Origin: Biscogniauxia marginata
Lineage: Eukaryota; Ascomycota; Sordariomycetes; Xylariales; Xylariaceae
Assembly: GCA_022695795.1 (NCBI GenBank)
Contig: MU404104.1
Coordinates: forward strand, 1 to 64,000
Direction: 5' to 3'
DNA length: 64,000 bases
This document shows positions 10,701 to 21,883 of this stretch, in pieces; the stretch's first letter is position 1, and each line of letters opens with the position of its first letter. Made by a program: the position numbers and the translations under genes. The notes beneath the pieces were generated by a model. It was not told the origin of the DNA. It ran no database searches and saw only the letters and a list, made by a program, of their open reading frames with translations.

Positions 10701-13700
10701 GACACGAGGAGGTGCGTCACGCTGGACCTCGACCACGACGAGATAACCCCCCGGCTTTAAGAGACGTCTAACATTCTTCAACGTCTGATTTATCGAAGGG
10801 GTGGCGTGCAATACGGCGGATGCAACAATCAGATCATACGAGTTCCTTTCGAAGCCTTGAAGGCAGGGATCTGTACTGATGTCAAGTGCTTTGAAAATCA
10901 TCCGGTCTGCAAAGCTCCCGAGCGTGGCTTTTGTGGACTCGAAGAAACCGGATGAGATGTCTGTGAATGTGTACGACGAGAAGGACTTGGTTTCTCGCAA
11001 GATAGCCTTCGTGGCACCACCGGTGCCCGCCCCGATCTCGAGGCAATGTAATCTGGGACAACAGGTGGTAATCTGCTTAATTATTCTCGCGAGATATACT
11101 GTCTGCTCCTTCATCCCAAACCCGTCTTGGTAAAATTGCGTCAGGAGCCCGTCCTTCATTCCGATCTCGATAGCTGTCGTGTCGTTCGTGGCAATGTCGG
11201 GGAGTCTCTGGCCTATAGCATGCAGCAGCCGGAAGTCAACGATATCCTCACAGCCTCGACAGAGAGTCGTTATGCTTTCCGTGGTGTCGTCTTCCCATTT
11301 GGGCTCATAGAATGACAAGCCACCGTTTCTAACGCTGGAGAGAGAATGGCTAGCAAATTTGAAGAGCTGAGTATATGGCCCTTGGTGTCTGGAGGGATGG
11401 TCCATAGGGACGTCTCGTTCCAGATTACGTAAATAAAAGCAAGCTGCGCGTTCAAGTCGACGAGCAAGGTCGTAGTGGTTTTCTGTCGCCAGGTTATCAA
11501 AGGCAACCATTTCAGCGTCTGGGGTTGCAGGTCCCCAGATCATCGAGGAGAACAGAGGCTTATCATCGTTCTCCGTAGCTGTCGAGAACGGGACGCAGAA
11601 CAACCCCTCGACTTGGATCATGGCACAGTCTGATCCGACGGGAAATACGTCGACATCGCCAGAGATGGAAGTCTCTCCGCTCGGCTGAACACTATCGAAG
11701 GGTAACCGCCTGCCTTTCCGCATTTCAGACCTGCACAGCTCGGGGTTGACTCTGACGCGCTGAATCCTCGTGGGTATATGCATCGACCAAAGCCTGCCAT
11801 CGTCGGGAGCGGACGCAGCTAGGATGACAGATTGAAATGCCACATCTAACAATGCTGGGTGGACTATCAAATCCGATTCCTTCACGTTTGAGATGAAGCC
11901 AGTAGCAGCGCCAAGCTTTCGCTCAAGGCCAGACAAGGCAACAAAAAGTTCAGAGTACTGATACTCTAACTTTTTCAGTGCGTCGTAAAAACTCTTTTCG
12001 TTTACTTTGATGAGATTCGGAACACGGGCATTCCTGGCTGGGAGAGTGGAGGGTGAAGGTTCCCCGAGGCGGATATGAATATTGCCGGTCGCAAGTGAAG
12101 CAAGCGAATCACCGGCCTTTCCGACCGCTGCATTATAGTAGAATTTCGCGGTGATGTACGTATTGTCCTGCAGTCGGATATCTGTCATGGAGAATAATGT
12201 TTCCACGCTGGAGTCTTCGTTATCAAAGGTGAGTGCCTGCCCAATCTTGAGATCGATGACTTCGATATATGATGCCGACTTCCCCTTGAGTGCAATCACT
12301 ATCATGGAAGCTTCTAGAGCAGCGACAACATATCCTGCTGCTGGGAAAACGATTTGATTTTGAAGCTGGTGGCCTCTCATCCACGGTACCTCCTTGGGCC
12401 GCAGGACGTTACGCCAACGCATATCCTGCTCGGTAGAATCAGGACTTAGATGTCCCAGAATCTCATGTACAGAGTCCGATCTCTCTTGAATGGCCCTTAA
12501 AGACCTCGACTCGTGCCAGTATTCGTGTTCATGATTCCAGGAATATGACGGAAGCCCAGTGGCAAGACCCGGTTTCTCGTCTCCAAATGCGAAGAGCTCA
12601 CAGGAAATAAAGTCTACAGAACTTTTCCCGAGATGGGTTGATATATATCCGAGCCCGTCAGCAAGGGCCTCGATGTCGTTTTCCTTTCGTTGGAGTAGAC
12701 CGGTGTACGGAATTACATTTCCAGACAAGTCTTGAATTGTCTGGAGAACAGGCCCCTTCAATGCTGGATGTGGCCCGATCTCAACGGCGAGATCGAATGG
12801 GCCATCTTCTCCGCACGCACGCTTCACGGCCTGCATGAAACGCACTGGGTTCAGCATATTGCTGTCCCAGTATGGACCCCTGAGCGCTTCCGTCATAGTA
12901 GCAATGTCCTCCTCATAGGCGGTGGAAAACCAAATGCACTGGCTATTCTCGGGATATGGGTGCACCTGTATTTCCAATTGTTGTAAGGCGGAGAGGTACT
13001 CTGCCGAGCAAGAGCTCATGTGGTGTGAATGGTAAGCCTTGTCAACCTTTAGGCGTCTAACAAATCTCTTTTCGTCTTTTAGGATAACGCTTAACTCTTC
13101 AATAGCATCTTCGTCCCCAGAAATAGTAATGCTGGCTGAGGAATTCACTGCTGCGACACAAGCGCGACCTTGGAATTCGGGTTCCAGGAGGAGATCTTGA
13201 ACGTCTTCAAAAGAAGATCCTACGGCCATCATCGCGCCCGGCTGTCCTTCAGCGCCCCGTGCTAATTCCGCGTGAACACCGCGGTAATAGGCAATACAAA
13301 CAGCATCTTCCGCCGATATCAGTCCGACCGCATAAGCTGCCGCGATCTCGCCAGACGAGTGACCTATAACGGACGTGAGCTCAACATGTGCCGAGCGCAA
13401 GACGTCGACCAGCAGAATTTGTATTGCCGTGCAGAGAGTTTGCGAGAGGGTAGTAGTGTTTACTAGCGACGAGGACGCATCCTTTTGGAGCTCCACGGTC
13501 AGAGACCATGATGGCTTTTGATCCGCTGGCAGGCACGCCAAACGCGCTTCGAGCCTCTCCAGCGTGGAGCGAGCTGATGCGGAATTCGATATCAACTCAG
13601 CGCCCATACGAGCCCACTGGGCGCCTTGGCCCGTGAAAATGCCAAGAATACGCGGCTTCGCGGCGGCTGTATTTTGACGAGCACGGATCCCTAAGCGCTC

Positions 13701-15491
13701 TCCAGAGTTCGATCTTACAAATTCGATCCTCTGCTTAATCTTGGAAGCTAAGCGATCTGGTGTGGATGCAGAGAACGCGGCAGCAAGGGGGAACCTCGTA
13801 CGTCGGTAGCTCAGTGTGTAAGCTAGGTCTCGCATATCCACGCGTTCCCCTTCAGCCATGAGATACTTAGAGAATGCCTCGAGATAGCTTATCAGGGAAG
13901 CTTCAGAGGCGGCGGAAAGAATGAACGGAGGGAGAACGACAGGACTAAGGTAGGTTTCAGGCCGTTTCACCGACGGAGTATAGCTCTCCAAGATAGCATG
14001 AGCATTAGCACCACCGAAACCGAAACTACAGACGATTGTGATTAGTAACTATCTTCATAGATGATGCCATGAGACATAATAAGCCTGCGCACTTGCCTAT
14101 TAACGCTTGCCCTTCGGGGGTTACCAGTGGGCACAGCTGGCCAGGGCAATGCAGAGGTTGCCAATCGCAAGTTGGTATAAAAGGGCTCGATACGAGGATT
14201 CAGACGGTTGAACAGCATGTTTGGTGGTATTATCGAGTGTTTTAAGGCTAGGGAAGCTTTGAGTATGCCCGCTAGCCCGGCTGTTCCTTCGGTGTGGCCG
14301 ATAATAGTCTTGACACTCCCAACAAAAAGAGGGCTAGTGGTATCGGGGACCTTTTGGCTAAAGAAAGCGGAGTCTATAGCCTCGGCTTCGACTGGGTCTC
14401 CGGCTGGCGTACCCGTCCCATGAGCCTCGAAGTATTGAGGACGGTCAGCGGGACTAGAGATATCGAGTCCGGCACGGCTATAGCAATCGACGATCATCCT
14501 CGTCTGGGCCTCTGCACTCGGCCTAGTATAATTGTATGAGCAGGGGTTCTCGAAAGTCTTCGGAGAAGGAGGGGGGGGAAAAAAAGGGGGGGGGGGGGGG
14601 AGTGGAAGAATCCATCCTCCAGGTTTAACAGAGAGCTCACATAGTAATTCCCTTGGTTCTCCCATCCTGGTTCACGCCCGTCTCGCGGATAATACACTCT
14701 ATATGGTCACCATCAGCCTCAGCAGCGCTCAGAGTCTTTAGAATTATGGCCGCGACCCCTTCTCCTCGTGCGTAACCGTCAGCGTCTGCATCCCACATGC
14801 GCGACCTGCCGGTTGGACTAAGCATCTGTAGCTTGCTTTCGGTAATATACGTGATAGGGTCGATTAGGAGGTTAGAGCCGGCAGCTATGGCAACACGCGA
14901 GCCATTGGAACGGAGTTGCTGTACAGCGTAGTGTACGGCAAAAAGACTGGAGCTGCATGCCGTATCTATAGTCATGGACGGTCCGTGCCAGTCAAAGAAG
15001 TATGAGATTCTGTTAGACATAAGCGCACGGGACGTCCCAGTTACGTGGTAAGTGCCTATGTTATCTTCATCGCGACTCATGAAATGCTCGTAGTCTGCAG
15101 CCATTAGACCAGCATAGACTGCAGTATCGGTCCCTTGTAAGCCGTCAATGGTTTGCCCGGCATCTTCCAATGCCTCGTACACAGTTTCGAGGAGAAGTCG
15201 CATTTGAGGGTCTATAACGTTAGCCTCTGCCGGACTGATACCGAAAAACTGCGCATCAAAGCGCCGAATTATACGGTCCTCTGACAGGAGATACGAATGC
15301 CTGACATTCGTGTGGCCATGATACTGTCCATTCTCGTGGTAGAAACCTCGAGTGTTGAACCTATCCTCCGGGATGGCCGCGAGTAAGTCGCAGGGCTCGC
15401 GAAGGACGTCCCACAGCTTCGAGGGCGTGGACGCATGGCCGGGAAAACGACACCCGCTCCCGATAATAGCAATTGGCTCTGGCATATCCAT
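7731..15491 (-). CDS. Highly reducing polyketide synthase, KS-AT-DH-CMT-KR-ACP, no ER (2490 aa)
   Basis: Iterative type I PKS. Five exons fit one frame: 15491-14641, 14522-14097, 14025-8791, 8742-8654, 8602-7731 (7473 nt). Landmarks: KS active site DTACSSS, then [12 protein letters not shown] and GHTEGTAG. The AT has [12 protein letters not shown] (about residue 645). The DH has [14 protein letters not shown] (about 970) and LLDVAFQSV. The C-methyltransferase has [11 protein letters not shown] (about 1440). The KR has [19 protein letters not shown], and the ACP has [12 protein letters not shown] (about 2439). Between CMT and KR there is only an ER-less structural region with no NADPH loop, so enoyl reduction must come from elsewhere, fitting the trans-ER gene next door. 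The chain stops about 50 residues after the ACP serine, with no release domain. The KR stretch GVAQGAMVLHD is typical of LovB and PKS-NRPS synthases. Intron 2 (14026-14096) is GC-AG. The methionine at 15491 precedes the KS by few residues; an open extension to 15569 is not needed. Confidence 0.95.
14523..14640 (-). other. PKS intron 1 with long C/T homopolymer tract
   Basis: Intron GTGAGC...ACTAG of 118 bp. Removing it joins GITM to [11 protein letters not shown], restoring the conserved KS sequence. On the + strand it contains G8 (14571-14578), A7 (14579-14585) and G15 (14586-14600), which is C15 T7 C8 in the transcript. This is an unusually long pyrimidine run far upstream of the acceptor and a likely site of length variation or assembly error. 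Confidence 0.85.
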
Positions 15492-16899
15492 CGCCAGAAT
15501 GTTTAGTCGCCTAGGGTGCGAGGAAGTAAATGAGCTTAGTATATGGACTCCTGAGCTCGAGCAAACCAAGGACTCAAGGTCCGATAGCTAGTGATATATA
15601 TTGGAAATCTGATACTACAGAAACAATATTCTACTAGTCGAATCACACAAATTCCTAATGCTTGTCGATCTTAACGTTTAGGATGTATTTTATAGCCCTT
15701 GGACTGTGGGCATTGCACCTAAGCCCTCATATGGCAACTCCCGTCCTAAGTATAGGTAACTTTATATCTTTGTAACTAGTCTGGTGACGCAGTTTGGAAA
15801 CTACCTAGCCTAATTCACCAGATGCTAGGTTGATGAACCACTCTGATTCGTTGAACGGTTATCGCAAGTGATTGTTAACAGTTTGCCGGCCGCTCTTCTC
15901 CTTTGGCTCTTCTAGCTAAGGTGGTACGACAGGCTCCATCTAGCCGGGAACTAGAAAGTGCCTAACTTTAGGTTTAAACAAAAAGAGCTAATGTGTCTAT
16001 CCGCCACTTGTTTCTTTAGTCACGGTACCGAGCCAATATATTACTGGCGTCGGGTAACTATAAGTAGGCAACCCAAGCGTACAAGGTCCTAACATACGAT
16101 AAGAGTGATGTTGGGCCGACTACGGTACGCAACGCCCCGGGCCGTACATGATAAATGTGGATTCCATCAACCGGCATCGTCGGTTATGAGGAGAAATGAG
16201 TGGTAGAAAATGTTGTAAATAGCATATCAGGTGATATGTAATCAAGGACAAGGGGTTTTAAAGTGGTTTGGATTTCTTGGGTGTGCATCGCGCAGGAGAA
16301 TCTAACCTAAGCTAGCATACACGGAGATCCACGTGACCACCCCTGTAACTCCACAGACGTGTCTGTAAGGGTTCATTCAATATACCAACCTCTAGATTAT
16401 GTACATAGCTTATATCATTCTTCTGGTTGGTTCAAGGCCTACTGCTCTTATATCCACCAACACCAAGTGTCTCCAAAGACTTAGTCCTGTATAGGAATCA
16501 CAATGCGAACTACCCTGCTGCTTAAAGTAGTTCAACCGTCGTGCACCAACTGCTTATAATCTTACAAGGATCATTAATAATGCTTTCGGCTCCGCTCGGG
16601 TTTGGTTTCCTAATCCTCTTCACAGGTGCATATCTTCATACTAAACCATTAATCGTAACCTTCGGGCCTTTAAACTGCTTTATTATAATAGTTTAAAAGC
16701 CTTATCTTTGACGAAGTTCTTATATAACTCTATATTATAACCTCGCTTAATATTAAACCTTGTTTATTTAATTCGTCATTATATTGATTTATAAAATACA
16801 CTCGATATAAATCACGGGATGATTTTGTGTGTGTTAACGAAGTTTTATCGCTAGTTCCTTTTACTGAATTTCCTCGCTTAAAGCGTGTGTTAAACGTCC
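15492..16899. other. PKS upstream region
   Basis: About 1.4 kb between the PKS start and the trans-ER stop, both on the minus strand, so it should contain the PKS promoter and the ER terminator. No open frame of note. The part from about 16560 to 16830 is AT-rich and repeat-like. No named operator could be recognised. Confidence 0.5.
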
Positions 16900-18051
16900 T
16901 TATTCAAGCAAGACGACGAGCTTTTTCCCTGATACGCTTCCCGATTTTAGCTGCTGTAGTCCACCTAGTATACTCTCGAAGCCCCGGCCTACAACCTCTG
17001 TTGGATGTGCTCTAATACTTCCCTCATCTAACAGTCTCTGAAACACCCTAGAATATTTCGTCGCCATATCGTGCTTTCTCGGGTCCGCAAGACGCCCATA
17101 CTCACCACCTAGTTTGACTTCCTTTCCGAAGACCTCTAGGGACATAATGAACTCTGCTTTGACAACTTCTCGCGTCCTCCAATCTGCTGGGCACGCTTCC
17201 AGACACGCGTAGCGTCCACCAGGCCGTCCGAGTGCGCTAAAGCAACATGTAGTTGATTCCTGACACGTAATACAATCAAGCGCATGGCGAAGTCGGCCTT
17301 TGGTGTACATCTTGATATCCCCCGCAACATCGGGTGACGTGTAGTTGAACATAGCTTTGGCGCCATAACTCTTTACTAGATCAAAGTTCTTAGGAGAGCA
17401 CGTCACTATAGGATCGATCCCCGAGCTGCCATGGCAGGATTGGTAAGTATTATATCGATATGTGCCTAGTATGTACTTGAGTACGAAACCGACTCACAGT
17501 CGCAGCAATTGCATAGCCATCGTTCCACAGGCAGTACTTCCACCGTAGACAAGCACAGGAAATGCCTCCTTGGCTGGTTCGTCGGGCGACGCTGTAATTT
17601 TGAGTGAATCCCATAGTGCGACGCAGGATGTAAATAATGCAGTCCCTAGGGTCGCGGCCTGCTCCAACGATACTCCATCTGGCACCTTGAATGCCAGGTC
17701 GGTATGTGCAAGCACATACTCAGCAAAGGTGCCACCTTCGTGGTCAGCTGGGTTTGATCCGTGGATGATGCCGCATACAGCATCACCTATGCTTAAATCC
17801 GGCCGCGTTGTATTCAACTTAACCACATGCCCTGCAAAGTCCATCCCGATTAGCGCCCCCGGACTGGGAAAGGCAGCCCCCATTTTATAATCGCTTGGAT
17901 TGAGGGCGACAGCTGCTGTCTTGACCAACATGGTGCCTGGCCGGAGCGCTGGAACGGGTGCGTCGTTCACGATGATGGGCCGCCCGGATGTATCCTGGAT
18001 AATGGCTTGTTGACGATCCGGGATAGGCATAGACGATGGCGCTCTAGACAT
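16900..18051 (-). CDS. Trans-acting enoyl reductase, LovC-like (359 aa)
   Basis: Medium-chain dehydrogenase/reductase of the kind that partners ER-less fungal PKSs. Exons 18051-17498 and 17425-16900 (GTGAGT...GGCAG intron, 72 bp) give an uninterrupted 359-residue protein, close to the usual ~360. The GroES-like N-terminal half has AVALNPSDYKMGA and LIGMDFAGHV. The nucleotide-binding half starts with VLVYGGSTACGTMAMQLL (about 168-185) and continues TCSPKNFDLVKSYGAKAMF and LRHALDCIT. Zinc ligands are absent, as in the LovC group. Family knowledge: it docks on the PKS and uses NADPH to reduce selected alpha,beta-unsaturated ACP intermediates. It lies immediately upstream of the PKS on the same strand, and the PKS has no ER, so pairing is a strong inference. 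Confidence 0.93.
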
Positions 18052-18766
18052 GGTGGACCAATTAATAGACTTGTAAGCAACGATATGGTCATTTGGGCCG
18101 CCGTTGGGATTCTGTTCATGTTGATACGAGCCAGAAGTGTCAATGAGGACTCTAACTATTTATAATCCGCGTGACTAGGTACATATAAGTTATACATTGG
18201 TTCCACAAGACACCCATCCTATGTGAAGTGGGCCGCATTGTTAGCTCTTCGGGTCCCAAGCCCCGCTTGACCCTTGTAAGGTGGTTGACATGAATCACGT
18301 CTAATGTGTTTAATAAGACACTAACAGTATACCCTGAGTGTCAAGGAACTAGATAGGTGCATACCAGACTGAGAGTGATAAGCGTATATGGTTGGTCACT
18401 ACTACACTTAGAATAATCGTTAGAGAGATCCCCTCAATCCCTTCAAGACGTTCACGACTTTTAAATACCTATTTTACTGTAGATATCGTACTTCTAAGAC
18501 CGCTAACACCCAGTTTTCTTTATTAAACCATTAATAATAAGATGTTTCAATTACTTCCCGGTTTTTCAAACATTTACATTGTAAATAGAAATACAGGTAC
18601 CTATATAAAGTATGTATAAAGCTTATAAGTTAAAAGTTTATAAAAGCTTTAAAATATCAAATGTAACACACTCTTTATATGTCCGCGATCTATTTGTGTA
18701 TTCAATGAGATATATTTATTGAGATACTTATGTGGAAATCATTCATGGTATCGTAAATTAACCCTT
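18052..18766. other. Upstream region of the trans-ER gene
   Basis: Spacer holding the trans-ER promoter and the 3' end of the PLP/rhodanese gene. It turns AT-rich between 18480 and 18720. No open frame or repeat was recognised. Confidence 0.5.
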
Positions 18767-20608
18767 TCAACCAGATTGCATAACCTCAACCTCCTTCGTA
18801 ACCAGAGATAGCTGTTTATAGTTTTCACTTGCCACTCCCAACAGGCCGTACCCTGCCGCTGGTTCCTGTACAACAGGTAAGGCATTAAAGCCGCCTTTGA
18901 CACTTTCTGCAATGTACCCTTTCGCACGCAATACGCTAGTAGCTACCCGAGAACAATCTCCATTGTAACAAAGGACTATGATTCGTTTATCTCTCACGAG
19001 CGATGAGACCTTTTCCCCGGCGTCGAATCGCGAATCGAGCTCGGTCCACAAAGTCGAGAGTACATCAGAATCAAAGAATGGGCTATTATCCTCGGGGTTT
19101 GCACACGGTAGATTTATGGAACCTGGTAGGCTAAGTTGGGAAAAGGCTGCAGGCTGGCGTAGGTCTAGCAAGGAGACATTGCCACCCAGAGACAGCAAGT
19201 CCTGCAAGGAGATATCTCGTTCCCAGGCATCGTCATACCTGTATAGGTCCACGTTCCCAAGGTTCTTGAGATTGGTTAGCGAGCTAGACCGAAGACAATG
19301 GTAGGGACTAGGCGCACCTCATTTTTGATTGGGGGAAAGTGACTCGGTCCCAACTTGTCAAAATACTCGTCTATGTACTGGTACGGCAGATCGCAGCATA
19401 GAAAGACACAATTTATCACGCTGTCCGCACCAGATAATTCCGACAACGTTGAGTTGAGTTTTCGCTTCTGAATAAACTGGTAAAGGCCCTTTAGGTTGAA
19501 ACCGGACGAGGGTCCGCAGACGATCCCCTGGCGACACAGCTCCAGGGACAGAGTGAAAGAGTCATGTGAGCCAACTTCCTCAATAGAGTCAATCGCTTCC
19601 TTCCACGGAAACTTGACAGGTGCTAGGAGGCTGAATGAACGCGGTCCCGGGACACGATCCCCAGCTTGAGTGCAGACCCTGAGAATGTCAGCCTTCAAGC
19701 TAAACGTTTCTTTTTAAGGTTATATAAATACCCAAGCCGAAACACGGATGGCTTGGCTTGCCCGAAATATGTTCCCAGGCCGGTGATTGTTCCTATACTC
19801 TGTCAGGAGTTGAGTTGTATCGAGCAGCCTGTGCAACTTACCAGATGTCCCCATACCAGCACAGACAAGATTGACCTCAGGTAACTGCTTCAAGATTTGG
19901 GGACCTGTCCATCTGACATGCGCTTTCCAGTTCTAACGCCCACAGTCAGCTCCTAATGCATACGTCGTGGTCATGGAAACGTACCTCGTCATTTTCGTAC
20001 TGGTTCGGGTTCACGATGTGGTCGGTTTCCTCAGCCAATCTCTGTGCAATTCTAATCCCGCCGCGATCGTCTGTTGGTTCGGGCTGAGAAGGTCCGCCGA
20101 AGAGTGTTCTACCAAGAATGTTAGCGTATATATACGTGCTTGGGAAATCTGGTGTGCTTCCATGTTGAGTCCAAAAAACCTCATCAATCGAAGTTTAGCA
20201 CTTGATGTCTTGTTGGAGAGAAAAGCCCGCACGTCTGAGATTTCATGAAACACTCGAGATACTAGTGCCATAGAAATAACAGTGGAACCTGAGCTGTACT
20301 CGATAATGGTCTTGGTCTTTTCAGGAGCAACAGTTTTGTCGAGGAGGTTTAATGCTAGTCCTATCAGTAAATTACAGAGGGCCATAGAATGCGAGATGCT
20401 GTGCTTAGTTCTTACCTGGCAAAGCTTTTACGTTGTTGGCCGGATGCATCGTCATCATCTTAGCATATATACGTACCCCATCTTGACGATAAGGGTTGAG
20501 GCAGTCGGGAAGCTCTACCAGGGGCAACGGGGGTCCCGAATCGGGGTTGAAGTACTGTTGGACAGAATCGGGCCCTTTAAATACATTGAGGAAGTTATCT
20601 TCTGTCAT
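18767..20608 (-). CDS. PLP-dependent cysteine-synthase-like/rhodanese fusion (506 aa)
   Basis: Seven exons join in one frame: 20608-20416, 20354-20162, 20108-19985, 19932-19842, 19792-19732, 19678-19318, 19264-18767. The N-terminal ~340 residues are a fold-type II PLP enzyme. MHPANNVKALP carries the expected Schiff-base lysine (cysteine synthases have a related N-x-x-x-VK). EYSSGSTVISMA matches the substrate loop, GMGTSGTITGLGTYF the phosphate-binding loop, and CGPSSGFN the ring-contact region. The C-terminal ~160 residues form one rhodanese domain (VSLLDLRQPAAFSQLSLPGS and IIVLCYNGDCSRVATS, with the likely persulfide cysteine). Family knowledge: the first domain makes or breaks C-S bonds by beta-replacement; the second carries sulfane sulfur. 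Their fusion suggests sulfur transfer. Odd: the donor of intron 2 reads GGAAGC instead of GT at 20161, although its acceptor and CTAAC branch site are normal. It is divergent from the MFS exporter. Confidence 0.85.
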
Positions 20609-21883
20609 GGTTGAATCTTATTGCAGTCACCTTCCTTTGATCAGACTCCGTTCGTTTTAGTTGTGGGCTGTAAACTCTAGCTATCCTTTTTTTCCCTGGA
20701 AGATGTGCCAGAAAGAGGGATGTTATAGATTTCCATTTCAAATTCGAGCATGGAGGCTATTATTCACAGTGACGATCCCATTGGTTGGCAACACACCACA
20801 AGATAAAACATCAGGCATACGCACACCTCTGTAACCACATCGGCCGGGATATAACCCCTATTGCATGCGGTGTCTGCTTCCCATAGGCCATCTAGAGATC
20901 TCGGCCTTCATGATTGCATCACTAGTGACACCTAGGACGCTTTAAACCAGCATTGACCCGGGTAGCGGAATAGTTAGCCATGTGGTATTGACCAACGTTT
21001 CCCCTGCTGGTGCAAAGACTATTACGTTGTATTAACTGGGAAGAATGCGGCTCCTGTGGGACAGTCACTCACATTCGATATCCAATGTGTTACCTCAAAC
21101 GGATAGTAACTTGAAGATCACTTCAAGGCGGTTAAGATGTCCCCGGAGGGAATGATGTGCTGTCAGATATAGACCGAATTCACTCGCCATCAAGGTATTA
21201 CAGTAATCACCTACCAAGTAGTCGGTATTACTAGCCATCAAGGTAATAGTCACAAACCAAGATGTCGGGACCACTAGCCATCAAGGTGATCGTCACATAC
21301 CAAAATATCAGTATTCCTGATGATGACCCCTTAATCCATTCACGAAATCTGGGTGGATAACAACAAAACCATCCAAGGATTTACGTCTTTTTGAATCCGA
21401 CTGACTACCTACCTATCCAGAATTCCTGGGTTTCAATAATAGTACCGTAATTTAGGCTTCGAATATGTCAACCTTGGCATCTAAATTGTGGACGGGATAA
21501 TCAGGCTAAGGTACCCAGCGTGTTATTTTAATCACTAATATTATATTGTCGTTAAAGAACCTCAGGGCACATAGAGTGGGATTAGAACTCCTCCTGTCAA
21601 GCATATACATATCGCAGGGATTGGCGCGGTTTTGAGTTTGTTATGAGGTTGTTTTGGCCAATGGCTAGTTGCGGGTGAGCTTGGCATCGACCCACACCTT
21701 AAACCCAATTTGATATCCATTAGACATTAGAAAGAGTCGTCAAGGATATGTGTGCGTCTTGCGCTACCCTCGCACGTCCCTCGTGCAGAAATCACTATAC
21801 TTGATCTCTAGTTATTGTGGGAGGATAAAAAGACACGAAGAGCTGAGCTGCATCCATGAACTTGTGCCTCTTCCTAGCTCGAC
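20609..21883. promoter_or_regulatory. Divergent promoter region, PLP/rhodanese gene and MFS exporter
   Basis: About 1.3 kb between two divergently transcribed cluster genes, so probably a shared control region. It contains the three-copy tandem repeat at 21186-21319. Otherwise there is no open frame and no binding site I can name. Confidence 0.5.
21186..21319. repeat. Three tandem ~43-48 bp units with CCATCAAGGT core
   Basis: Units at 21186-21233 (48 bp), 21234-21276 (43 bp) and 21277-21319 (43 bp). Each starts GCCATCAAGGT and continues with a diverged AT(A/C)(A/G)TCAC...ACCAA block. The decay between copies suggests an old duplication. Their place in the divergent promoter suggests a cis-regulatory role, but that is inference. 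Confidence 0.75.

Noticed and set aside
13790..13830. tRNA-like GGTAGCTCAGTGTG segment
   Set aside because: It lies within the PKS acyltransferase coding sequence and has no cloverleaf partner arms.
8055..15591. Many plus-strand open frames of 60-110 codons across the PKS
   Set aside because: All are antisense shadows of the PKS exons, whose domains read through continuously on the minus strand.
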